From positions 1 through 14,485 of the forward strand of contig JAHFJU010000036.1 in the NCBI GenBank assembly GCA_023245725.1: DNA of 14,485 bases. Reading direction: 5' to 3'. The notes beneath the pieces are model-generated. The model was not told the origin of the DNA. It saw nothing but the letters and a program-made list of their open reading frames with translations, and searched no databases. Positions 5,662-13,611 of this stretch are shown here, piece after piece. Position 1 is the stretch's first letter. Each line of letters opens with the position of its first letter. The stretch comes from Candidatus Peregrinibacteria bacterium (GTDB lineage: Bacteria; Patescibacteriota; Gracilibacteria; UBA1369; UM-FILTER-53-11). A program made the translations under genes and the position numbers.

Positions 5662-7719
5662 ATGAAACATAAATATAAAAACGGAATACTATCTATCACT
5701 TTAGTAGTTGTTATTGGTCTCGGGGCGACAATCCTTGGAATCATTCCAAAAAATGCATATCCGAAATTGTTGCAGCCGTTTGCAAATGTTTTGGTAAGTT
5801 TAGATGAAGATTATGTAGATGCACCTTGTACTACCGATCTTTGTGGAAATAACGATATTGAAGAGGTTCCCGTTGTTGATACTGTTGAACCTGCTACTCC
5901 TGCATGCACTGAAGATATTTGGAGTTGTTCTGAGTGGAACGCATGTACTGCTAAAGGAGTACAAACTCGAAATTGTACAATAACAAAAGACTGTAGCGAA
6001 GCAAGCACACCGTCGCCTTCAGAAGAACAAGTCTGCGTGTATCATGAACCAGTTATAAAAGATGTCGTAGTGCCGGTTGTATCTCGGCCGGCTGCGCCTG
6101 AAGTTGTTGTACCGCAAGTTGTTGCACCAATAGCTGAAGTAGTTTCGCCAGATGCAAAACCGGCAGAAGTGGCGGCTCCGGTCATTCCTGCTACAAAAGA
6201 AGACGCTAAAACAATAGTCGAAAAGGCACTTATCGAAATTAACTCATCACAAGATAATAAAGTTGAAACTGCTCATTTAAAGGAGGTTCAAAAAGTAGTC
6301 GCCGAAACTCCTGCGTTTAATTCCCTACTCGGTAAAGAAGGAGTAAAAGCACTCGAAGCTGAAATCGTAGCACGACAAGAGCAAGTTCCGGTATTTGCCG
6401 CTGCTCAATCTAAACAAGAAATCGCACTTCAAAAACAAGAAGATATTAAAACATTGGCTAAAGTTGCATCGGATCTTCTAAATAGTGGAGCCGACAAAGC
6501 TGCGATTGAAGTTGCCGTAAAGCAAGAAAGTAAAAAAATATCTGCGGTTCGAACACGCGAACAAATTCATAGTTATGCAGCGAAACAGTTGAATGTTGAT
6601 GTAAAAAATAATTCACTAGATGAAGCGAAAATTTTCTTTGGCCTAACTCCAAAAGATAATCTTGAAAAAGTTTTGTTCGGATTAGGAGACATGCCAACAC
6701 CTCAGTTCGCTCCGGCTCCGAGTGCTAACAACATGCCAACTCCTCAGTTCGCCCCAGCTCCGGGTGTTAATAACATGCCAACACCTCAGTTCGCTCCGGC
6801 TCCGGGTGTTAATAACATGCCAACTCCTCAGTTCGCTCCGGCTCCGGGTGTTAATAACATGCCAACTCCTGATATCGCTCCAGCTCCAGATGCCAATCTG
6901 CCTATTGCCATGGGCGTTAAAAATGGCAGCAAATTCAACAAAAACGAATTCATAGTTAACGTAAGCGGGCCTCGTGGTGCAAGCGTAAATATTTTTGCAA
7001 CTGATCGGGCAGGAAAAGAATCTGTCATTGGAAGTGCTGTAATTTCAGATCGAAATATTGCAGCTGTTCACGTAAACCAAAAATTGGAAAGTGGATTCGT
7101 AGCAATGCAGGCGCGCAGAGCAGATCGCGTTGGCGAAAACATCTCTTCATTCGCAAAAGCATCTGTACTTTCTGGCGATGAAGTTGCTACAAAAAACTCT
7201 TCAAGCATAAAGATCGTAGAACTTGTTAATGACGAATTAATCGAAAAACCAACGGTGAAAAACATTCAAAATGTTGATATCTCCGGTTTACGCGACATAA
7301 AGGTTTCGCTCGATAAAGAGGGCAAAATCACCGTTCGCGGAAGTGCCGATATTGAATCTGCGGTTGTTGGAACATTCCAAAGCGCCGTATTTACCTCTGC
7401 AATTTTGGCAGATGTAAATACGGGACTCTTCGAGGTCAAATCACCTGAATCACTAGAAAACGGTGACCACATTGTGACCGTTTACTCAACAAATCCTATA
7501 AATGGAACTCAAAGCAAACCTGTACGGGTAGCCTTCACAATCGTCGGCGCTGATGACGGAACAAAAAAAGCTGTAGCAACTACTGACGCCGCTTCTTCAA
7601 AAGGCGAAACTCAGAGCAACTCAAACTCACTTATTGCCGTATCGGCAGGCATTGGAATCACATTACTGGTTGTTCTTGGCCTGCTAATGAGAAAGAAAGA
7701 TGAGAACGAGAAGGAGTAA
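5662..7719 (+). CDS. Secreted, C-terminally anchored surface protein with TSP1-like module and 14-aa Pro-rich repeats
   Basis: 685 aa from the ATG at 5662, chosen over TTG 5653 because of the promoter. Residues 9-29 form an N-terminal signal/anchor helix. A six-cysteine module follows at 82-125 (Cys 82, 89, 95, 105, 111, 125) with WSCSEWNACTAKGVQTRNC, the W..W/C/QTR pattern of thrombospondin type 1 repeats. Then come a Val/Pro/Ala stretch (130-180), a Lys/Glu/Gln-rich helical part (about 183-325), five tandem NMPTPQFAPAPGV-like units (344-413), a beta-rich Ig-like-looking region (about 414-640), and a C-terminal membrane helix (657-675) with a basic-acidic tail RKKDENEKE. It is most likely exported, with its stalk and beta domains outside and anchored at both ends or at the C-terminus after signal cleavage. 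Adhesion or cell-surface structure is an inference. The stop is 11 bp before the next gene. Confidence 0.75.
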   Translation: MKHKYKNGILSITLVVVIGLGATILGIIPKNAYPKLLQPFANVLVSLDEDYVDAPCTTDLCGNNDIEEVPVVDTVEPATPACTEDIWSCSEWNACTAKGVQTRNCTITKDCSEASTPSPSEEQVCVYHEPVIKDVVVPVVSRPAAPEVVVPQVVAPIAEVVSPDAKPAEVAAPVIPATKEDAKTIVEKALIEINSSQDNKVETAHLKEVQKVVAETPAFNSLLGKEGVKALEAEIVARQEQVPVFAAAQSKQEIALQKQEDIKTLAKVASDLLNSGADKAAIEVAVKQESKKISAVRTREQIHSYAAKQLNVDVKNNSLDEAKIFFGLTPKDNLEKVLFGLGDMPTPQFAPAPSANNMPTPQFAPAPGVNNMPTPQFAPAPGVNNMPTPQFAPAPGVNNMPTPDIAPAPDANLPIAMGVKNGSKFNKNEFIVNVSGPRGASVNIFATDRAGKESVIGSAVISDRNIAAVHVNQKLESGFVAMQARRADRVGENISSFAKASVLSGDEVATKNSSSIKIVELVNDELIEKPTVKNIQNVDISGLRDIKVSLDKEGKITVRGSADIESAVVGTFQSAVFTSAILADVNTGLFEVKSPESLENGDHIVTVYSTNPINGTQSKPVRVAFTIVGADDGTKKAVATTDAASSKGETQSNSNSLIAVSAGIGITLLVVLGLLMRKKDENEKE
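6691..6900 (+). repeat. Five tandem 42-bp coding repeats (MPTPQFAPAPGVNN)
   Basis: Five units at 6691, 6733, 6775, 6817 and 6859, in frame. Units 2-4 encode identical peptides and differ by one to two synonymous bases. Units 1 and 5 at the edges are more diverged (unit 5 reads MPTPDIAPAPDANL). This is the usual pattern of a tandem array that grows and shrinks in its centre; copy number may vary between strains. In the protein it forms a Pro-rich spacer, residues 344-413. Confidence 0.92.
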
Positions 7720-7730
7720 CCAAAAAACGT

Positions 7731-9380
7731 ATGGGCAACATCGCAAATAACAACACAAATTCGAGAATTGAAATATCTCCTCCAAGAATTGGTGGAGTTC
7801 ATGACGAAGAAGCAAATCCAATAAAAAATACAGAGGCCGAAACAAGACCAAATGCTTTAAAAAAGGCTGCAAAGAAACTTGTAAATCCAAATTTATTGAA
7901 CAAATTTGATATTAACAATCCTAAAAAAGGCTCCGGAAGCGAACTATTTAATCGATTAAAAGAAGAATCATTAAATGCCCCAGAAGTTAGGCTTAAAAGC
8001 AATTACCTAGAACTCCTCTTTTCTGTTTTAAATGCTTATAATTCATACCCTGCGGAACTTCGTTTAGATGATGAAACATGGCCGGATACTTTTATTCCAC
8101 CATGGGGAGTACCTGCGCTTTCAAAACCTAAATATATTGAAGCAGTACAACAAAGAATTGAATTGTTTTTCAAAAAAGGTGGTGCTGAAAAAGCTATTGA
8201 GGCATTATCGACTGCTCAAGATCCTACTTCAGCAAAAATAAAATTACAAATGGTTCTCGGACCCGATTTAACTGCGCTTCTTGAAAAAGCCAAATTTCCT
8301 TTTGCTACAAAAGGTGAAGAGGAGTTACTGCATTATCGTGGAACATTAGCTTCGAATCTTGTTATCAATGGGCTTGCAGACGTAGCAGAAGATCAGCTCG
8401 CAGATGGACTAACAGATGAGTTTAAAGAGTTAAAAAGATTTGAGATGGCTGACTCGAATAGCCAAAAGCTGCGTGACAATGCAGTTCTTGAAGCCGCAGA
8501 TAAAGATATAGAGAACTATAAAGATGATTGGAAAGATCGAGGAATGACTCCAGAACAAATTGAGAAAGCGGTAAATGCCCTAAAAGCTGTTAATTATGAA
8601 CATTTTTTAAAACGGGAGTGCGCACGAGAATGGAATCCTACATTCGATAATAAATTCAAATCAAAAAACGAACCATTAAACGATGAAAAAGTAGTTAGTG
8701 AAAAGAAAGCTCTGTTTACACAGTACAGAGAGTTAATTGGAAAATCCAAGGACGATAAATGGAGAGAATCAATTAAATCATTTTGCATCAATCTTCCACT
8801 AGCAATTGTCAGCGGATATATCGGCGAACAATTTATTGGACGCGCAGCAGGCTATATTTTTAGTGAAGTTGTTACAAGCGTTTTAGGAGTAGAACGAAGC
8901 GTTCAAATGGTATCTGGGCTTGTAAGAGCAGAAAACATTACACAAAAGCTGGTAACGATAACCTCTGCAAATGTACTTTTCAGACTTGGAGCAACACAGG
9001 AATTTTATCATGATATTCCAACATTCCTTCAAGATACATTAATCAGCCTCACTGCTCTTGGAGTAATAAAAATTTCAGGTGTTATACTACCTAAAATGAG
9101 ACCTATTTCATTTAGAGGAAGCGAAGTTGCACCAAAAATAATCCTGACAGAAATGACCAATAATATTCCTAATAGCGCAATAAAAAAAATAGTAACAGAG
9201 TTACTTAAATCTAACAATGAAGCTGGTGCAGCATTTATATTAAAAGATCTTGCCGATAAAGGATTAATAACAATGAATGCTGGACAGACACGAATATTTC
9301 GCGAGGCAATAGAAGTGATTATTGATTTCATTGCAGATTCTTACATGATCTCGCACGGACATAAACCAGTTCAAATTTAA
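7731..9380 (+). CDS. Uncharacterised 549-aa protein with hydrophobic central-C-terminal region
   Basis: I do not recognise a family. The N-terminus (1-75) is polar and probably disordered, with basic KKAAKKL. Residues 85-345 are hydrophilic and largely helical, rich in Lys/Glu/Asp, with WPDTFIPPWGVP at 117-128 as the most distinctive motif. Residues about 349-455 hold several moderately hydrophobic stretches (349-366, 370-388, 434-455) that could be membrane or buried helices. The C-terminus is mixed helix. There is no signal peptide. It begins 11 bp after the surface protein stop; an AAGGAG at 7711-7716 overlaps that stop and is the best ribosome-binding candidate nearby, though 14 nt from the ATG is long. 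It is probably co-transcribed with the surface protein, so an envelope-related or export role is possible but unproven. Coding status is supported by an uninterrupted long frame and protein-like composition. Confidence 0.7.
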   Translation: MGNIANNNTNSRIEISPPRIGGVHDEEANPIKNTEAETRPNALKKAAKKLVNPNLLNKFDINNPKKGSGSELFNRLKEESLNAPEVRLKSNYLELLFSVLNAYNSYPAELRLDDETWPDTFIPPWGVPALSKPKYIEAVQQRIELFFKKGGAEKAIEALSTAQDPTSAKIKLQMVLGPDLTALLEKAKFPFATKGEEELLHYRGTLASNLVINGLADVAEDQLADGLTDEFKELKRFEMADSNSQKLRDNAVLEAADKDIENYKDDWKDRGMTPEQIEKAVNALKAVNYEHFLKRECAREWNPTFDNKFKSKNEPLNDEKVVSEKKALFTQYRELIGKSKDDKWRESIKSFCINLPLAIVSGYIGEQFIGRAAGYIFSEVVTSVLGVERSVQMVSGLVRAENITQKLVTITSANVLFRLGATQEFYHDIPTFLQDTLISLTALGVIKISGVILPKMRPISFRGSEVAPKIILTEMTNNIPNSAIKKIVTELLKSNNEAGAAFILKDLADKGLITMNAGQTRIFREAIEVIIDFIADSYMISHGHKPVQI

Positions 9381-9464
9381 AAACTGGCTAACGCATTTTT
9401 CAATTGCAATTTAGTCGCGCACGCTACGCTCGCCACACGCATGTTTATTAACTAGCCATATTCC

Positions 9465-9487
9465 GTTTTTGTCAAAACCCGTTTTTT
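9465..9487 (+). terminator. Possible weak intrinsic terminator
   Basis: GTTTT (9465-9469), TGTC loop, AAAAC (9474-9478), then CCG and six T (9482-9487). The stem has only one G:C pair and would be unstable, so this is a weak candidate for ending transcription from the surface protein operon. Confidence 0.2.
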
Positions 9488-9489
9488 AC

Positions 9490-9511
9490 CTTGACGATTA
9501 TGTCGATCAAG
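9490..9511. repeat. Imperfect inverted repeat
   Basis: CTTGACGA (9490-9497) and TCGATCAAG (9503-9511) are complementary apart from one bulged A, around a 5-nt loop. It may be a regulator site or part of a terminator hairpin; no function is assigned. Confidence 0.3.
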
Positions 9512-9615
9512 TGATTTTCACGTACCAAAAATAAAACTCCGCTTTACTCATTATTCACGAAATTGAACTTCAACATTTGTATACATTCTCGGCAAGAAGT
9601 TTGTTAAAAGTCACC

Positions 9616-9644
9616 TTGAGACACACAATATATGGGGGTAGTAT
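9616..9644 (+). promoter_or_regulatory. Probable promoter of nrdJ
   Basis: TTGAGA (9616-9621, 5 of 6 to consensus), 17-bp spacer, TAGTAT (9639-9644, 4 of 6). Predicted start is near 9651, leaving a leader of about 70 nt. NrdR-like box 1 fills the spacer and box 2 lies just downstream of the start, so bound repressor would block polymerase. Confidence 0.5.
9623..9638. promoter_or_regulatory. NrdR-box-like site 1
   Basis: ACACAATATATGGGGG matches 13 of 16 positions of the published NrdR box (acaCwAtATaTwGtgt), with the left half perfect. It lies between the -35 and -10 candidates. NrdR is the ATP/dATP-sensing repressor of ribonucleotide reductase genes. Paired with site 2. Confidence 0.65.
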
Positions 9645-9655
9645 CCACGTTTGCC

Positions 9656-9671
9656 ACACTACATATAGTAG
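9656..9671. promoter_or_regulatory. NrdR-box-like site 2
   Basis: ACACTACATATAGTAG matches 13 of 16 positions of the NrdR box, including the palindromic core. It starts 33 bp after site 1, about three helical turns, so both sites face the same side of the DNA, as expected for cooperative NrdR binding. Confidence 0.65.
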
Positions 9672-9720
9672 CTAAAGGCCTTATTTACTTCAAATTCATC
9701 AGATTTTCACCCATCAAGTT

Positions 9721-12700
9721 ATGAACAATATTACCTCACCACACCCAGCAGTGAACACACATCGACGCACTGGACTTTCAATTCCACGCCGTTTTACCGA
9801 AAAAGGTAAAAATCCTCTCGACTCAATTACCTACGAATATCGCACTTCAAAAATTAACAATACCGACGGCTCTGTTGTTTTCGAAATGAAAGATGTTGAG
9901 GTTCCGGCAAGCTGGTCACAAGTTGCAACAGACATTTTGGCGCAAAAATACTTTCGAAAAAAGGGAGTTCCAACAGAACGCGGCGGCAAAAATGGCTCTG
10001 AATGGTCTGCAAAACAAGTCGTCACTCGCTTAGCTGGAACATGGAGATATTGGGCAGAACGCTACAACTATTTCGCAACTTCTGAAGACGCACAAGCATA
10101 CGAAGACGAAATGAAACACATGCTCATTAATCAAATGGCGGCACCAAACAGCCCACAATGGTTCAACACGGGATTGGCTTGGGCATACGGAATAACCGGT
10201 GAAGCACAGGGGCATTATTACGTAGACGAACAAACTCAAACATTATTAAAAGGGCAAGACGCATACACACGACCTCAGCCACATGCATGCTTTATACAAT
10301 CGGTAAAAGACGACTTGGTAAATGAAGGAGGAATTTTCGACTTGATGACACGAGAAGCACGTTTGTTTAAGTTTGGCTCTGGAACAGGCACGAACTTTTC
10401 GGCAATCCGAGGCAAGAGTGAAAATTTGTCAGGAGGCGGGCGATCATCGGGATTAATGAGTTTTTTGTGCACTATCGATCGCGCAGCTGGCGCAATAAAA
10501 TCGGGAGGAACAACACGCCGCGCGGCAAAAATGGTTTGTCTCGACATCGATCACCCAGAGATTGAAGATTTCATAAACTGGAAAACTATCGAAGAGCAAA
10601 AAGTTGCCGCGATTCATACCGGCTCATATATTTGCAAAGAACATCTCAAAAAAATATTCGATTCAGCACGTACAGACGGCATCGACCCCGAAGTAAATAA
10701 AGAGCTAAAGAAACTCATTAAAGAGGCTCATCTTCTGCACGTTCCGCTAAATTATATTAAAAGAGTTCTCATGCTCGCCGAAGAAAGTCATATGGCGCAC
10801 GCATCACACGGTGAAGCGGCGAATAGTAGCGAAAAATCTGGCTGCACCAGTTGCGAAAACGATGAGCTTATAAAAAAAGAATTCTCATTCCCTACTTACG
10901 ACACCGATTTTCGTTCAGAAGCGTATCTAACAGTCGCTGGCCAAAACTCAAATAATTCAATTAGAATTACAAACTCATTTTTAGATGCAGCAGCACGTGA
11001 CAGCGAGTTTTGCCTAATAAATCGCACCGACGGGAAAGTCGCAAAAAAAGTTTCTGCAAAAAAATTATGGGCCGATATTACATACTCAGCATGGGCATGT
11101 GCCGACCCGGGATTACAATACGACACAACCATCAACGAATGGCATACTTGTCCAACCGATGGCCGTATCAACGCAAGTAATCCATGCAGCGAGTACATGT
11201 TCCTAGATGACACAGCATGTAATTTGGCATCAATAAATCTTATAAAATTCTATAATCCAGAAAACCGTTCTATAGATATTGAGGGATACAAACACGCATC
11301 ACGTCTTTGGACAATCACGCTCGAAATTTCTGTTTTAATGGCGCAGTTCCCTTCAAAAGAGATTGCCCAAAAATCGTACGAATACCGAACTCTTGGCTTG
11401 GGATACGCAAATTTAGAGACCGTACTTATGCGCATGGGCACTCCGTACGACAGCGAAGATGCATACGCACTAGCCGGAGCTCTCACCGCAATTATGTGTG
11501 GTGAATCATATGCAACTTCAGCAGAGATGGCCGAAAAACTTGGAGCATTCAAAGCATACGAACGAAATAAGGAGTCAATGCTCAAAGTAATTCGCAATCA
11601 CCGACGAGCTGCATACAATGCAACAAAAGGAGAATATGAAGGGCTCACAGTAACACCGCATGGAATCCAAACACAATACTGCCCTACCGATCTTTTATCT
11701 TCTGCACGTGAATGTTGGGATCGCGCGCTTCAACTTGGCGAAAAACACGGCTACCGCAACGCACAAGTCACCGTTATTGCTCCAACTGGAACAATCGGAT
11801 TATTAATGGACTGCGACACAACTGGCATTGAACCTGATTTCGCTTTGGTAAAATTCAAGAAACTTGTTGGCGGAGGCTATTTCAAAATAGTGAACCAGTC
11901 TGTACCTCACGCACTTAAAGCACTTGGTCTAAACGAACATCAAGTTATCGATGTAGTTAATTATGTAAAAGGACACGCAACACTTATTGGCTGCCCTTCA
12001 ATTAATGCAGAAAGTCTTAAAGAGCATGGATTCACAGACAAAGAATTGACCGCGATTGAATTGCAACTTCCTTCGGTATTCGAGCTAAAATTTGCGTTTA
12101 ACAAATTCACTCTCGGCGAAGAATTCTGCACAAAAATCCTTGGAATGTCTGCCTCTCAACTTAACGACTCAACTTTCAACATGCTTGGGTATCTTGGCTT
12201 CAGTAATGAGCAAATCGATGCAGCAAATGAATTTGTTTGCGGCACAATGACAATTGAAGGAGCACCTCATTTAGACCAGAAACACTACCCGATTTTCGAC
12301 TGTGCAAATCGCTGTGGCAGAAAAGGAGTTCGATTCATTCCATGGCTCGCCCACTTACGAATGATGGCAGCTGCTCAACCATTTATCACAGGCGCAATTT
12401 CGAAAACAATAAATATGCCCGAAGAATCAACAATCGACGATGTCGCACGTGCTTATAAAATAAGCTGGGAATACATGATTAAGGCAGTTGCGCTATATCG
12501 TGATGGTTCAAAATTGAGCCAGCCACTTAACGCTTCAACCGCTGACACAAACTACGGAGCGCTCTTTGACTTCGATGAAGAGGATTCAAACGAGACTGTC
12601 GCACCACAAGAAGTGAACAACATGATTCAGCAAGAGATGATGCGTCCTCTACGCCGAAAATTGGCTCAAGAAAGGCTTTCAATCACACACAAATTCAGCG

Positions 12701-13581
12701 TAGCTAATCATGAAGGATACCTTACAATTGGCTTGTACGAAGACGGAACCCCTGGAGAAATTTTCATTAAGATGAGCAAAGAGGGCTCAACTTTATCAGG
12801 AATTATGGACGCGCTCGCACTTTCAATTTCACTTTGTTTGCAATACGGAGTTCCGCTTGAAGTAATCGTTTCAAAGTTCACACACGCGCGTTTTGAACCA
12901 TCGGGAATGACAGCAAACCGAAATATTCCACTCGTAAAATCAATCATCGATTACATTGGACGATACTTCGCACTCAAGTTTTTGCCAAAAGAAACTGCGA
13001 AAAAATATCACAATGAAGAGTTGATCGAACGCGCATACGCCGAGGCAAATCCTGCACATTTCGCACAATTACCAGTCGAAGGAATTGGAGTTGCAGGCAC
13101 CGCACCAGTACTTGGAGGATTCGGGGTAACGGCTGTACGAGGCACAAATGGGGCATCTTCAAATAGTGACGTTTCGAGAAGTGATAGCTCACACAGCGGA
13201 ATTTCTACAAATGGAGTTTCAATGAACGGCACATCACATAATGTGTCTAAATCTTCGGGCACGGCTGGCTTGGCGCGCGCGCATGCCACAATAAAAACTC
13301 ACCAAGAAAATTCTGCACAATCAAGCGTGGCTTCATTTGGCAAATCACAGACAGCCGCGCGCGCCGGTTCAAGTACTAGTGGCTCACAAAATTTCACAGC
13401 GCACGTACAAATCGAAAATAATCCTGTCGGCATTGAAGCTCTTCAAAAACTTCAAACCAATTTGGCGCTCTCACTCAACAACGACGATGCGCCTGCCTGC
13501 TCAACTTGTGGAATGGTTATGGTTCGTAACGGCTCTTGCTATAAGTGCAACGGCTGCGGCGAAACCAGCGGCTGCTCGTGA
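9721..13581 (+). CDS. nrdJ: Class II (adenosylcobalamin-dependent) ribonucleoside-diphosphate reductase, long TSCPD form
   Basis: 1286 aa. It reduces ribonucleotides to deoxyribonucleotides using a thiyl radical made with coenzyme B12, independent of oxygen and of a small subunit. Landmarks: MAAPNSPQWFNTGL (139-152); HACF with redox Cys190; GTGTNFSAIRG (221-231); SGGTTRRAAKM (261-271); FPTYDTDFRSEAYLTVAGQN (390-409); NPCSE with the radical Cys489; the second redox Cys500 in ACNLASINL; APTGTIG (687-693). A TSCPD domain follows (about 976-1090), then a Ser/Thr/Gly/Asn-rich linker (about 1120-1245) and a C-terminal zinc ribbon/redox tail (Cys 1260, 1263, 1273, 1276, 1279, 1285), which probably re-reduces the active site. 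Residues about 356-387 form an extra insert with CTSC (375-378). No intein is seen. Ends in TGA. No Shine-Dalgarno sequence. Two NrdR-like boxes lie upstream. Confidence 0.95.
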   Translation: MNNITSPHPAVNTHRRTGLSIPRRFTEKGKNPLDSITYEYRTSKINNTDGSVVFEMKDVEVPASWSQVATDILAQKYFRKKGVPTERGGKNGSEWSAKQVVTRLAGTWRYWAERYNYFATSEDAQAYEDEMKHMLINQMAAPNSPQWFNTGLAWAYGITGEAQGHYYVDEQTQTLLKGQDAYTRPQPHACFIQSVKDDLVNEGGIFDLMTREARLFKFGSGTGTNFSAIRGKSENLSGGGRSSGLMSFLCTIDRAAGAIKSGGTTRRAAKMVCLDIDHPEIEDFINWKTIEEQKVAAIHTGSYICKEHLKKIFDSARTDGIDPEVNKELKKLIKEAHLLHVPLNYIKRVLMLAEESHMAHASHGEAANSSEKSGCTSCENDELIKKEFSFPTYDTDFRSEAYLTVAGQNSNNSIRITNSFLDAAARDSEFCLINRTDGKVAKKVSAKKLWADITYSAWACADPGLQYDTTINEWHTCPTDGRINASNPCSEYMFLDDTACNLASINLIKFYNPENRSIDIEGYKHASRLWTITLEISVLMAQFPSKEIAQKSYEYRTLGLGYANLETVLMRMGTPYDSEDAYALAGALTAIMCGESYATSAEMAEKLGAFKAYERNKESMLKVIRNHRRAAYNATKGEYEGLTVTPHGIQTQYCPTDLLSSARECWDRALQLGEKHGYRNAQVTVIAPTGTIGLLMDCDTTGIEPDFALVKFKKLVGGGYFKIVNQSVPHALKALGLNEHQVIDVVNYVKGHATLIGCPSINAESLKEHGFTDKELTAIELQLPSVFELKFAFNKFTLGEEFCTKILGMSASQLNDSTFNMLGYLGFSNEQIDAANEFVCGTMTIEGAPHLDQKHYPIFDCANRCGRKGVRFIPWLAHLRMMAAAQPFITGAISKTINMPEESTIDDVARAYKISWEYMIKAVALYRDGSKLSQPLNASTADTNYGALFDFDEEDSNETVAPQEVNNMIQQEMMRPLRRKLAQERLSITHKFSVANHEGYLTIGLYEDGTPGEIFIKMSKEGSTLSGIMDALALSISLCLQYGVPLEVIVSKFTHARFEPSGMTANRNIPLVKSIIDYIGRYFALKFLPKETAKKYHNEELIERAYAEANPAHFAQLPVEGIGVAGTAPVLGGFGVTAVRGTNGASSNSDVSRSDSSHSGISTNGVSMNGTSHNVSKSSGTAGLARAHATIKTHQENSAQSSVASFGKSQTAARAGSSTSGSQNFTAHVQIENNPVGIEALQKLQTNLALSLNNDDAPACSTCGMVMVRNGSCYKCNGCGETSGCS

Positions 13582-13611
13582 AGTGGGTACGAAAATCTTA
13601 AGCTGATATAT

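Larger units (their letters stand above)
9381..9720. other. 340-bp intergenic region upstream of the ribonucleotide reductase
   Basis: No credible ORF or tRNA is seen. The left two thirds hold weak hairpins (9465-9487, 9490-9511). The right third holds a plausible promoter and two NrdR-box-like palindromes. I looked for the cobalamin riboswitch B12-box (a common control of class II reductases) and did not find it. Confidence 0.6.

Noticed and set aside
6691..6900. Possible CRISPR array
   Set aside because: The 42-bp units are directly adjacent with no unique spacers and encode an in-frame peptide repeat.
9381..9720. Cobalamin riboswitch upstream of the B12-dependent reductase
   Set aside because: No B12-box-like conserved segment is visible, and the region is better explained by a promoter with NrdR-like boxes.
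9721..13581. Intein in the long NrdJ
   Set aside because: The extra length is accounted for by the TSCPD domain, linker, zinc ribbon and a small loop. No splicing-junction block with His-Asn is seen, and the active-site motifs are uninterrupted.
13579..13581. UGA recoding (as in some CPR lineages) extending NrdJ
   Set aside because: The TGA falls right after the expected terminal zinc ribbon, and read-through gives no family-like sequence.
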